This document shows positions 1 through 9,072 of a DNA stretch of 38,008 bases, piece by piece. The notes below the pieces were generated by a model. That model searched no databases and had not been told where the DNA came from. It saw only the letters and a list, made by a program, of their open reading frames with translations. Source of the stretch: Candidatus Omnitrophota bacterium (GTDB lineage: Bacteria; Omnitrophota; Gorgyraeia; Gygaellales; Profunditerraquicolaceae); NCBI GenBank assembly GCA_028712505.1, contig JAQTQC010000010.1, positions 1 to 38,008 of the forward strand, given 5' to 3'. How positions within the stretch are numbered: position 1 is the first letter of the stretch; the number at the start of each line of letters is the position of its first letter. A program made the translations under genes and the position numbers.

Positions 1-175
1 GCACCTTATGCTTTTTATCCAGCGCAGTCCTTGTTTGAGCGATAGCGAAAACAAGGGCAAATGCACCTTATGCTTTTTATCCAGCGCAGTCCTTGATTGA
101 GCGATAGCGAAATCGAGGGCAAAAACTCCTTATAGATTTTATCCAGAGCAGTCCTGTGAGCGTCAGCGAACAGGA
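1..175. repeat. Tandem hairpin repeat downstream of purA (three units)
   Basis: Three units follow the purA stop codon; the first two are 62 bp apart and nearly identical, and the third is more diverged. Each has a flank reading TTTTATCCAGCGCAGT (AGAGCAGT in unit 3) and a hairpin. The stems are 29-36 with 49-56 (CCTTGTTT/AAACAAGG), 91-98 with 111-118 (CCTTGATT/AATCGAGG, one G-T pair) and 152-157 with 170-175 (TCCTGT/ACAGGA). All loops are 12 nt: GAGCGATAGCGA twice, then GAGCGTCAGCGA. Stem sequences differ but stay paired, while the loop is almost fixed. The third hairpin abuts the purA TAA. There is no T-tract after it on the minus strand, so it is not a classical intrinsic terminator. The array may extend beyond the window. 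Function unknown. Confidence 0.85.
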
Positions 176-1471
<1,296 letters not shown>

Positions 1472-1486
1472 CTATATTCTGATTTA

Positions 1487-2725
1487 TTATGGTGTCATCG
1501 TAAAAATCTTATGCGCGATATCCGGATATCGGGCGATAAAATTCAGTTCATCATCAACCAGCGGCTTCTGGTTATGGACATTGGCATACCTGACCAATTC
1601 CAGTATACGCGTAGCCTCGGCATCATCCTTAAAAGCCACTTCCAGTTTTTCATAAACATTGCGGAATCCCTTGATCCCGGAATATTCTCCGGCGGTAATC
1701 TTCCTGCCCGTCTCGATTATCTCCGGCTCTCCACGGCCAAGTTCCTCATAGTCATAAAGCTCATAATTACGCCTGTCCTTTAAAGCGCCGTCGGCATGGA
1801 TTCCAGATTCATGGGCAAAGGCATTGGCACCGACACCCGGTTGATTAATCGGGATGGGAACACCAAAGGCATAAGAAGCGTATTTACAAATCTTCCAGGC
1901 CATTTTCAAATCCACCTTTTCATCTAAGTGATAATCCTGCATCCCCTGGCCGAATTTAAGCGCTAAAATTACCGAAACCAGGTCTGCGTTACCAGCACGC
2001 TCCCCCATACCGTTAACACAAGTATTGATATAAGCATCCACTCCGGCATCATTGGATGCCCTGGCCCCGGCGATGGAATTAGCCACCACCAAACCCAAAT
2101 CATTATGGCAATGTACTTCAATTGGCAAATCCACTGCCTCAGCGAGTAATTTTATGCGTTCATAGATACTAAAAGGAGTATCACATCCTAATGTATCGCA
2201 ATAGCGGATTCTTCCTGCTCCGGCTTTCTTGGCCTGGATGGCAAAATCAATCAGGTATTTTAAGTCAGTCCGCGAAGCATCTTCCGCGTTTACCCCGATA
2301 GTCTCTGCGCCTAATTTGACCGCCTCACCCACCGCCTCCTCCATCTCCCGGATAACCGACTGATGGTCAAGTTTACCTTTAAATTTGTGGATGATCATCT
2401 GATCGCTAGTCGAGATGGACAGGTTGATGTATTTTAAATCCGGAACCAGCTTAAAGGCGGACTTTACGTCTTCTTTTGTCGCGCGCAGCCAACCGCTCAG
2501 CCTGATATTAGTAAGCCCTTTTATCTTGGCTAATTCTAAATTTGCATTCAGATAATTTGTCTCATGGCGAGTGAGCGGAAAACCAAACTCTGACTGGGAA
2601 ACCCCCATTTTATCCAGGTACCAGTTAATCATGGTCTTCTGCAGTTTAGACAAACAGATCCGCGATGTTTGCACGCCATCGCGGTTAGTTACATCAAGCA
2701 GGTAAATCTTAGGTTTTTGCGACAT
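1487..2725 (-). CDS. Re-citrate / homocitrate synthase-like HMGL-family enzyme
   Basis: A 412-residue member of the DRE-TIM metallolyase (HMGL-like) family, which condenses acetyl-CoA with a 2-oxoacid. Visible are the substrate/metal loop DVTNRDGVQ (residues 11-19), NAEDASR, the metal-binding HCHNDLG and the GMGERAGNA loop. The Asn-Arg-Asp-Gly-Val-Gln form and the following TSRICLSKLQKT differ from the LRDGEQ of 2-isopropylmalate synthases. From memory they resemble the Re-citrate synthase/homocitrate synthase branch described from Clostridium kluyveri. There is no C-terminal LeuA regulatory domain. Hence it may make citrate (with Re stereochemistry) or homocitrate; the substrate is inference. 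The start has a good GGGAG site six bases upstream. No leu, lys or TCA genes lie beside it. Confidence 0.8.
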   Translation of the reverse strand: MSQKPKIYLLDVTNRDGVQTSRICLSKLQKTMINWYLDKMGVSQSEFGFPLTRHETNYLNANLELAKIKGLTNIRLSGWLRATKEDVKSAFKLVPDLKYINLSISTSDQMIIHKFKGKLDHQSVIREMEEAVGEAVKLGAETIGVNAEDASRTDLKYLIDFAIQAKKAGAGRIRYCDTLGCDTPFSIYERIKLLAEAVDLPIEVHCHNDLGLVVANSIAGARASNDAGVDAYINTCVNGMGERAGNADLVSVILALKFGQGMQDYHLDEKVDLKMAWKICKYASYAFGVPIPINQPGVGANAFAHESGIHADGALKDRRNYELYDYEELGRGEPEIIETGRKITAGEYSGIKGFRNVYEKLEVAFKDDAEATRILELVRYANVHNQKPLVDDELNFIARYPDIAHKIFTMTP

Positions 2726-2755
2726 GATAGCTCCCTGGCCGCCTTAAGCAGCCCT

Positions 2756-2772
2756 GCCTGTTTTGAACAGGC
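2756..2772. other. Short perfect hairpin between two genes
   Basis: GCCTGTT TTG AACAGGC forms a 7-bp stem with a 3-nt loop, 30 bp upstream of the synthase start. A T-rich stretch follows it on the plus strand, which would suit a terminator for plus-strand transcription, but no plus-strand gene is present. Read on the minus strand it is followed by GC-rich sequence. It may be a weak attenuator or simply a remnant palindrome. Confidence 0.4.
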
Positions 2773-2779
2773 TTATTGT

Positions 2780-4501
2780 TTATTTTTTTATTATTTTTCT
2801 CAGCTCTTCCTCATCCGGGACGCCCCGGGAAGAAAATATCTGGTAATTATCTAGAAGGTAACTCAAATTCAAACTAACCTGAACCTCTTTGTTTAAAGCG
2901 ATGTTTTCCTGAAGCAGGGACTTCCCTTCGGCCCCCTTAGCGCAATTTCTTATTTTTTGCGTATCAACTTCACTGAAGCAATCCTCCCACCAGGAACTGT
3001 TGATATTCTTAGACCGGCAGATCAGGTAATCCCAAAACTTCTGTGGATAATACTTCTGTACACATACCCCACGTAAAGACTCTTCTACTTCAGAAAGACC
3101 ATTCTTGGCTTCAAAACCGGCATTTTTTTCCACTACCAGAAAATGCAAGTCCGGCTTAAACTCTTTTAACACCGCAAGAATCCCTGCGGCGTCTTTATCA
3201 AACAGGCTGCAGAATAAATCCAGGCTGCCCTTCTTAACTTGACGGTTAACAAAATAAGATAACCCGCTTACTTGAGGTTTAAGCAGATAAAACCCGTTTT
3301 TTAACTCCAGGTTATTCTTGAAATTCTCAAAATTAATTTCTTTTTCCACCTCTCTGCCGATGATATAGGCAGGCAGGACTTCAATTGACAGGTCCTTGAT
3401 CAGGCCGCCTGCGCGCCCGGAATCAATATATTCGGTACTTATACCGGGGAATTGTTTCTTTAACTGCTCGATAACCGGCTCCGTATTACAAACAACGCAG
3501 TCCTTTGCAGTTATCACCATCAACCTTAATTTATTCGGTTCGGTAAACATACAGTTGGCGATAAGTTCTCCTGGATTCTGACAGCTGCCGATCATACCTT
3601 CTTTTTTACAATTGGCATCGGAATAACAACGCGGCAGGATTTCCAATATTCCCGGGTCATCAGCAATCTTGTCCGATAATCTTATCTCTTCATTTTTACA
3701 ACTCAGGAGTTCCCCGTCTTTGACTTCCAGCGTAAGTTTTCCAAGTTTACGGCCCTGCCAAAAAGGAAGAGCGATAAACGTAGACCCTATCCTGGGTTCA
3801 AACTCATCCCTACCGGCATTGTAGCCTATGAAAAGGATATCGATATCTTTAACCCTAGAGATCAAATCCAGGTTGTCTTTTTTATTCAAAGAGCTTAAAA
3901 CAGCTATAACTTCCACGCCTTCACTTTTAAGGCGACGGACCAATTCATCTATTACCGTATATGCGGTTACCTTCAACCCCTCCGACTTATTGCCGGCAGT
4001 CAGGTTAGTCAAACCGATAACCCCGATCTTTACCCCGGATATCTGCTTGACAATATAAGGGACTACTTTATCAGACTTTAAATTAGCGCTTAAAAAAGCA
4101 GGGTTATTCTTTCTGGCGTTTTTCAAAAAGAAATCTTTGCCAAAATTAAACTCATCATTACTTACAGCAACGGCATCATAACCCATCAATTCCATAGCTT
4201 TAAGGTTCACTTCGGAACGCTGCATATCCAACCGGACATTCTGGGTGTATTCATCAAGCAGTCCTCCGGCAGTAAAAGCGCCGCAATCCAGAAGCAGAAG
4301 ACCCGGGTGCTTCCTCCTCATCTCCTTTACCAGCGAAGCGCGCCGGGCAATCCCGCCATCCCGCTCAAAAGGACAACTGCAGGGGTAAAGCATGGCATGG
4401 GTATTGCCGGTATAAAGAATAGTTACTTCCTTAGCCCAAAGGCTGCCGGCGTTTAATGCCAGCAGGATTAAAGCAAAGGATATTGTTTTGATACCTTTCA
4501 T
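2780..4501 (-). CDS. Exported pseudo-metallophosphatase with thioredoxin-like domain
   Basis: This 573-residue protein starts with a signal peptide (residues 1-23, cleavage after SLWA). Next comes a 5'-nucleotidase/UshA-type metallophosphatase fold to about residue 280. The metal-ligand positions are almost all changed: DxH reads NTH (33-35), the GD motif reads GA (DCGAF), GNHE reads SNDE, the later His motif reads SSLN and the GHxH motif reads GYNAG. It is therefore probably not a nucleotidase. The rest is Cys-rich and contains a thioredoxin-like segment with CVVC and a VLPAYIIG cis-Pro-like motif, followed by a further Cys-containing segment. PCSC at 40-43 sits where the active site begins. 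A periplasmic thiol/redox or binding role is inference. Its ATG overlaps the serA stop (ATGA), suggesting coupled translation. Confidence 0.8.
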   Translation of the reverse strand: MKGIKTISFALILLALNAGSLWAKEVTILYTGNTHAMLYPCSCPFERDGGIARRASLVKEMRRKHPGLLLLDCGAFTAGGLLDEYTQNVRLDMQRSEVNLKAMELMGYDAVAVSNDEFNFGKDFFLKNARKNNPAFLSANLKSDKVVPYIVKQISGVKIGVIGLTNLTAGNKSEGLKVTAYTVIDELVRRLKSEGVEVIAVLSSLNKKDNLDLISRVKDIDILFIGYNAGRDEFEPRIGSTFIALPFWQGRKLGKLTLEVKDGELLSCKNEEIRLSDKIADDPGILEILPRCYSDANCKKEGMIGSCQNPGELIANCMFTEPNKLRLMVITAKDCVVCNTEPVIEQLKKQFPGISTEYIDSGRAGGLIKDLSIEVLPAYIIGREVEKEINFENFKNNLELKNGFYLLKPQVSGLSYFVNRQVKKGSLDLFCSLFDKDAAGILAVLKEFKPDLHFLVVEKNAGFEAKNGLSEVEESLRGVCVQKYYPQKFWDYLICRSKNINSSWWEDCFSEVDTQKIRNCAKGAEGKSLLQENIALNKEVQVSLNLSYLLDNYQIFSSRGVPDEEELRKIIKK

Positions 4502-6084
4502 GTCCTGATAACTTTTACGGTTAAAATGTTTTCTAATTCGCGTATCTTATCCTGGATCTCCGGGCTAACTACGCTATCTACATTTAACACGCTGATTGCC
4601 TTGCCGCCTTGTTCATCCCGGCCAAAGGTCATCGCGGCGATGTTGATACCGCTTTTTCCCATGAGCGTGCCCAGGCTGCCGATCAAACCCAGTTTATCCG
4701 CATTACGGATAAAGACCATTTCTCCGATCGGATATAACTCAAGGTAATAATCATCGATCTTTACGATTCTCGGCTGTTTATTGCTGGAAAGCGTTCCAAA
4801 AACTTTCCTTGTCTCTTTATCCGTCTTGATCTCTAACTGGATAAGATTGACAAACTCCCCTTCCTGAGCCGACTTTGATTCACGCAGTTTTATTCCTCTT
4901 TCTTTAAGCAAAGATACGGCATTAACAAAATTTACCGTCTCCTTTAATATCGGCTCAAGCACACCTTTGGCTAAAGCCATGGTTACCGGGCTTAAATTGT
5001 ATTTGGTGATTTCGCCGCTATAATTTATCACCAGTTCCTGGAATCTTCCTTCCACAAGCTGAGCAGCGAACATTCCAAGCTTCTCCCCTAAATTGATATA
5101 CGGGCTGAGGATCTTACTTACTTCCGCCTCAAGGCAAGGATAGTTTGCAGCATTACGTATTCCTCTGCCTAAAAGCGCATCGCGCACGATTTCCGCCACT
5201 TCAATTGCCACGTTGATCTGCGCCTCTTCGGTAGAAGCACCCAGATGCGGGGTAATAACTACGTTATCCAGCTTCAGGAATTCATTATCCGCAGAAAGCG
5301 GTTCATTTTCAAAAACATCCATAGCTGCGCCGGATACCTTTTGCTCTTTTATAGCCTTGACCAAGGCCACTTCATCGATTATCCCGCCGCGGGCGCAATT
5401 TATTATGCGCACTCCTTTTTTCATCAAAGCAAACTCTTTATCCGAAATCATATGTCTGGTTTCATCAGTCAACGGAGTATGCACAGTAATATAATCGGCT
5501 TCCTGCAAGACCTTCTTTAACTCCGCGATCTCCACCCCGATACTTTCAGCAACCTCAGCCGATAAGAATGGATCATAGGCCAATATTTTCATGCCAAAAG
5601 ATAGGGCGCGCTTAGCCACTTCAGAGCCGATACGGCCAAAACCTACAATACCGAGAGTTTTCCCATAGACCTCTACGCCCATGAACTTTGAGCGTTTCCA
5701 TTCCCCTTTTTTCGTCGAGGCATTAGCCTGCGGGATATTCCGGGAAAGCGCAAGGATCATGCTAAAAGTATGCTCGGCGGTAGAGATGGTGTTTCCCGCC
5801 GGAGTATTCATTACGATTATCCCTTTCTGGGTGGCTGCTTCCAAATCCACATTATCCAGACCGACTCCGGCGCGGCCGACAACTTTGAGCTTTTTAGCCG
5901 CCTGGATTATCTCACTGGTTACTTTGGTTGCGCTGCGCACTACCAAAGCATCGTAGTCCTGAATTATTTCTTTTAAGGCATCCGGCTTTAGATCTGTTTT
6001 TACATCAACCGTAAGCTCCTTCGACTCCCGGAATACCTTCAATCCCTCTTCTGATAATGCATCACTGACCAAGACCTTAATCAT
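4498..6084 (-). CDS. serA: D-3-phosphoglycerate dehydrogenase
   Basis: SerA oxidises 3-phosphoglycerate to 3-phosphohydroxypyruvate with NAD, the first step of serine synthesis. The 528 residues contain the catalytic/NAD core with GFGRIG, the catalytic Arg in NCARGGIIDE, Glu in FENEPL and His in TPHLGAST. An allosteric-substrate-binding segment and a C-terminal ACT domain (from about NADKLGLIGS) follow. This is the long type-1 architecture of about 525-530 residues. An upstream in-frame GTG (6093) exists, but the AAGGAG site overlaps it and sits 8 bases before the ATG at 6084, so the ATG is chosen. The gene lies directly after the class V aminotransferase that probably uses its product. Serine inhibition through the ACT domain is expected from the family. 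Confidence 0.97.
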   Translation of the reverse strand: MIKVLVSDALSEEGLKVFRESKELTVDVKTDLKPDALKEIIQDYDALVVRSATKVTSEIIQAAKKLKVVGRAGVGLDNVDLEAATQKGIIVMNTPAGNTISTAEHTFSMILALSRNIPQANASTKKGEWKRSKFMGVEVYGKTLGIVGFGRIGSEVAKRALSFGMKILAYDPFLSAEVAESIGVEIAELKKVLQEADYITVHTPLTDETRHMISDKEFALMKKGVRIINCARGGIIDEVALVKAIKEQKVSGAAMDVFENEPLSADNEFLKLDNVVITPHLGASTEEAQINVAIEVAEIVRDALLGRGIRNAANYPCLEAEVSKILSPYINLGEKLGMFAAQLVEGRFQELVINYSGEITKYNLSPVTMALAKGVLEPILKETVNFVNAVSLLKERGIKLRESKSAQEGEFVNLIQLEIKTDKETRKVFGTLSSNKQPRIVKIDDYYLELYPIGEMVFIRNADKLGLIGSLGTLMGKSGINIAAMTFGRDEQGGKAISVLNVDSVVSPEIQDKIRELENILTVKVIRT

Positions 6085-6096
6085 TTGTCTCACTCC

Positions 6097-7236
6097 TTAC
6101 TTTTTTAAGAAAACCTCTTCAGCTGCCTTCACCCCTGCACCCAATTCAAAGGAATAACCTAATTCCTTCAAAACTTTCTCCAGGCAGGCGATACCGGCAA
6201 TAATGTCAAATTCCTCGATAAAACCCATATGGGCGAACCTGAATACCTTACCCTTTAATTCCGCCTGACCTCCGGCAATAGTCACACCGTAGGCATCACG
6301 CATAGTCTTGACTAATTTTTCTCCGTCGATACCAGCAGGAACCTTTACTGCAGTTACCACATCCGAAGAGGCAGTCGGCGCAAACAATTCCAAACCCAAT
6401 GCCTTCATCGCGGCCTTAGTCGCAGATGCCATGGTGTGATGCCGTTTAAATATATTTTCCAGGCCATCCTGCTTCATCATCCTTAATACTTCCACCAAAG
6501 CAATGACCAGAGAAATAGCCGGGGTAAAAGGCGTATCCGTCTTCTGGATTGCCTTCCTGGCCACGGTTAAATCAAAATAATAACGCGGGCTCTTTGACAC
6601 AGCGATCATATCCCAGGCCTTTTTGCTTACGCTTATAAAAGCCAGCCCCGGAGGAAGCATAAAACCTTTTTGCGATCCTGAAACACATACATCAACACCC
6701 CAGGCATCGGTTTTTAAATCAATGGCCCCCAGACCGCTGATCGCATCCACCACTAAAACCGCATTATATTTAGCTACTATTTTACCTATCGCTTCAATAT
6801 CAGTAGCAACTCCGGTAGAAGTTTCGCAAAGCGTAGTAAAAACAGCTTTTATATTCGGATTAGCTTTAAGGCGTTTCTCAATCTCCGCAGGCTCCACCGC
6901 TTTCCCCCACTCCACTTTAATCACATCAGCCAAAATACCATATCCATTGCACAATTCAGTCCAACGTTCTCCGAATTTACCGCTTTCGACGGTAAGTGCG
7001 GCATCCTTGGCTGAAAGCAGATTAACTACCGCTGCTTCCATCGCTCCTGTGCCGGAAGAAGTGAGGATAAAAACATCTGACTCTGTCTGGAATACATACT
7101 TTAACCCCTCGGTGGCCTCCTTAAGTATCGCCTGAAACTGCGGGGTGCGGTGATGAATAATCGGTCTGCCTAATGCCTGGCATACTTCCGGCGGCAGTGG
7201 AGTTGGTCCTGGTGTTAAAAGATAGTTTTTTCTCAT
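6097..7236 (-). CDS. Class V aminotransferase (probable phosphoserine/serine-glyoxylate type)
   Basis: A 379-residue PLP enzyme of the alanine/serine-glyoxylate aminotransferase family. The N-terminal LLTPGPTPLP and HHRTPQF motifs, the phosphate-binding SSGTGAMEA, the PLP-ring Asp in VVDAISGLG and the Schiff-base lysine in SGSQKGFMLPPG are all present. It ends with the usual small domain. It lies 12 bases before the serA ATG, and no serC-type gene is seen in the window. The same pairing with serA is known in Thermotoga and other lineages, where the enzyme is thought to replace SerC. The substrate is inferred from context. The start has AAGGAG about 8 bases upstream, and just before that stands a strong palindromic leader (7251-7336). 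Confidence 0.9.
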   Translation of the reverse strand: MRKNYLLTPGPTPLPPEVCQALGRPIIHHRTPQFQAILKEATEGLKYVFQTESDVFILTSSGTGAMEAAVVNLLSAKDAALTVESGKFGERWTELCNGYGILADVIKVEWGKAVEPAEIEKRLKANPNIKAVFTTLCETSTGVATDIEAIGKIVAKYNAVLVVDAISGLGAIDLKTDAWGVDVCVSGSQKGFMLPPGLAFISVSKKAWDMIAVSKSPRYYFDLTVARKAIQKTDTPFTPAISLVIALVEVLRMMKQDGLENIFKRHHTMASATKAAMKALGLELFAPTASSDVVTAVKVPAGIDGEKLVKTMRDAYGVTIAGGQAELKGKVFRFAHMGFIEEFDIIAGIACLEKVLKELGYSFELGAGVKAAEEVFLKK

Positions 7237-7250
7237 TTCTTATTCTCCTT

Positions 7251-7336
7251 GCCCATAAGGGCACACCCGCACAATTGCGCTACAATAGCGCACACCGACG
7301 CAATACCTATTGGCGTCGGGTGGTTGTTAGCGCGGG
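7251..7336 (-). promoter_or_regulatory. Palindromic leader, possible three-way junction RNA
   Basis: Between the clpP stop and the aminotransferase start are nested inverted repeats. An outer stem pairs 7266-7270 with 7332-7336 (CCCGC/GCGGG), continued by ACAA/TTGT (7271-7274 with 7324-7327). Inside it are two hairpins: 7277-7291 (GCGCTA caa TAGCGC) and 7293-7322 (CACCGACGC/GCGTCGGGTG, one bulge). A separate GCCC ATAA GGGC hairpin (7251-7262) stands immediately before the AAGGAG ribosome site. Together they could fold as a three-way junction plus a hairpin in the 5' leader of the serine genes. I recognise no known riboswitch. An attenuator, processing site or repeat remnant are alternatives. 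Confidence 0.5.
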
Positions 7337-7339
7337 ATG

Positions 7340-7951
7340 TTATTTTATCTTCTTGTTGTTTAATACTACTTCGTCAATTATACCGTAATCCTTTGCTTCT
7401 TTAGCAGACATAAAATAATCCCTGTCCGTATCCTTTTGGATTTTCTCCAGTGACTGAGATGTATGATACGCAAGTATGTTGTTAATTTTATCGCGCAAGG
7501 TCAAAATCTCTTTGGCCTGGATAGATATATCGGCAGCCGCACCCTGTACCCCGCCCCAGGGCTGATGGATCATTACCCGCGAATTTGGAAGCACGAAACG
7601 CTTGCCCTTGGTACCCGCTGCCAATAGAACCGCTCCCATGCTTGCTGCCTGCCCCACACAATAGGTTGCCACATCGCATTTTATAAACTGCATGGTGTCG
7701 TATATCGCCAGGCCTGCGGTAACCGAACCTCCGGGTGAATTTATATAAACATTGATATCTTTATCCTTCTCTTCCATCTGCAAGAAAAGCATCTGGGCAA
7801 TTACAAGATTTGCCACATAATCATCGATTGGTGTACCGATGAAGATAATCCGGTCTTTTAAAAGGCGCGAGTAAATATCATAAGCACGCTCATAGCCCCG
7901 GGCAGTCTGTTCAATTACCATGGGAACCAATGTCTGCATTTTTGTTTCCAT
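7340..7951 (-). CDS. clpP: ATP-dependent Clp protease proteolytic subunit
   Basis: ClpP is the serine peptidase that forms a double-heptamer barrel and degrades proteins unfolded by ClpX or ClpA-type ATPases. The catalytic triad is visible: Ser in GQAASMGA, His in MIHQPWGG and Asp in [10 protein letters not shown]. The [15 protein letters not shown] oxyanion segment is present and the length, about 203 residues, is normal. Two ATGs are adjacent (7954 and 7951). The second stands five bases after a strong GGAGG and is preferred. It follows the trigger factor gene by a few bases, an order (tig-clpP) common in bacteria where clpX usually comes next. Here clpX is absent and serine genes follow. 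Confidence 0.98.
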   Translation of the reverse strand: METKMQTLVPMVIEQTARGYERAYDIYSRLLKDRIIFIGTPIDDYVANLVIAQMLFLQMEEKDKDINVYINSPGGSVTAGLAIYDTMQFIKCDVATYCVGQAASMGAVLLAAGTKGKRFVLPNSRVMIHQPWGGVQGAAADISIQAKEILTLRDKINNILAYHTSQSLEKIQKDTDRDYFMSAKEAKDYGIIDEVVLNNKKIK

Positions 7952-7964
7952 CATAGCCTCCTCT

Positions 7965-8843
7965 TTAATGAGTTTCCTGCCAATCCGCTTCGCTTAATAA
8001 AAACTCCATTACCTTAGCCGGCATATGGTCATCAATAACAATATTTTCTTTTTTGGCAATCTGAGCCAGAACTAAATAAATCTTGACCTGCTTTTTGGCC
8101 TGCGGCTGGATCCCGTCCATAAGCAGCTTTTCCTGCTCATCGATCTTATCCCGGGGTATTCCTTTCATCGCCAAATCAATCTTGGTCTGCCTCAGCATAT
8201 CCTGGGCCTGACGGTTAACCAGGCTCTCCGGAACCTTAAACTCTAAATTCTTCAGCAGGTTATCGATCAATTCAGTTTCAATACGCTGTCTTTCCGAATT
8301 CTCCTTAGTGATAAAAATCTGTCTTTCCACCGCTTTCTCAAATTCCGACAGGTTCGGGTACCCGAGAGAACGGCAGAACTTATCATCTAAAGTTTCCGCC
8401 TTACGCGATTCTTTAACTGAATCGACATGCTTCTTTATCTCATCAGCACTTACAGTGATTAATTTATAATTTATCTTCTGTTTCTTATAATCCTTGATCG
8501 CAATCTCGGGGCTGACTTCTACGACCGCTTTAAAAGAAAGATTACTGCGGTCCAGCTTTACCTCGCTTATCTGCGGCAACTCAATAACGTCGAGTTTTTC
8601 CGCCGCTATTGCCTGGTTATATACATCCGGGACCAGATCTTTTAAAACCTGTTCATGGACCGAAGAGGCATAATGCTTCTCCAGTACATCCCTCGGGGCC
8701 TTACCCGGGCGAAACCCCGGAACCTTTGCTTCTTTGGCAACCTGAGAAAAGATTTCCTCGAATTTATTTTTAACTAATTCACCGCTTACCGATACGCTTA
8801 ATTCACATTTTGTGCTATCCAGTTTCTTTACTTCCGTTTTCAT
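7965..8843 (-). CDS. tig: Trigger factor lacking the PPIase domain
   Basis: A ribosome-associated chaperone of 292 residues, against about 430 in the usual protein. The N-terminal ribosome-binding domain with the signature [12 protein letters not shown] and the following strand-helix region are intact (about 1-145). After about residue 150 the sequence goes straight to [20 protein letters not shown], which in other trigger factors lies after the FKBP-type domain. The C-terminal helical arms follow ([11 protein letters not shown] to the end). So the central prolyl isomerase domain of roughly 80-90 residues is missing while both chaperone parts remain in frame. This looks like a natural domain loss rather than a truncation. 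AAAGGA precedes the ATG by 5-6 bases, and the gene is followed closely by clpP. Confidence 0.93.
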   Translation of the reverse strand: MKTEVKKLDSTKCELSVSVSGELVKNKFEEIFSQVAKEAKVPGFRPGKAPRDVLEKHYASSVHEQVLKDLVPDVYNQAIAAEKLDVIELPQISEVKLDRSNLSFKAVVEVSPEIAIKDYKKQKINYKLITVSADEIKKHVDSVKESRKAETLDDKFCRSLGYPNLSEFEKAVERQIFITKENSERQRIETELIDNLLKNLEFKVPESLVNRQAQDMLRQTKIDLAMKGIPRDKIDEQEKLLMDGIQPQAKKQVKIYLVLAQIAKKENIVIDDHMPAKVMEFLLSEADWQETH

Positions 8844-9072
8844 TTGAATCCTTTCTTGTTTTTAATATGTATATACGATATCCTTGGGAACAAAACCCTT
8901 CGCTTAATCACTTGAAGATTTCTACAAAATCTTCTGTTTTACGACTTTATCCTATTACCCGCTCAGATACTGTGCAAAGATTTCTTAGAATTTTTGCACC
9001 TTCGCGGGTATGAGTTCGTGCATTAAGTTATGTCGCTAAACTAATTAGCGCCTCCATAACTTAAGCACTCAC
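8844..9072. other. Intergenic region with three consecutive hairpins
   Basis: The 229 bases between lptB and tig contain no gene. They contain three strong inverted repeats: 8914-8934 (GAAGATTT, 5-nt loop, AAATCTTC); 8956-9010 (outer TACCCGC/GCGGGTA, inner GTGCAAA/TTTGCAC); and 9012-9074. The last pairs GTGC-a-TTAAGTTATG with CATAACTTAA-GCAC, has an inner CGCTAA/TTAGCG, and its outer GAGT/ACTC reaches the lptB stop codon. None is followed by a clear U-tract on the minus strand. They probably mark the end of the Kdo/Lpt operon and the start of the tig-clpP unit. A weak promoter-like TATACA/TACATA lies around 8868-8876. Confidence 0.6.

Noticed and set aside
1-175. CRISPR-like array
   Set aside because: Units are about 62 bp with similar sequence throughout and hairpins with changing stems; there is no constant repeat with unique spacers and no cas gene.
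2756-2790. Intrinsic terminator
   Set aside because: The T-rich tract follows the hairpin on the plus strand, whereas all genes are read from the minus strand.
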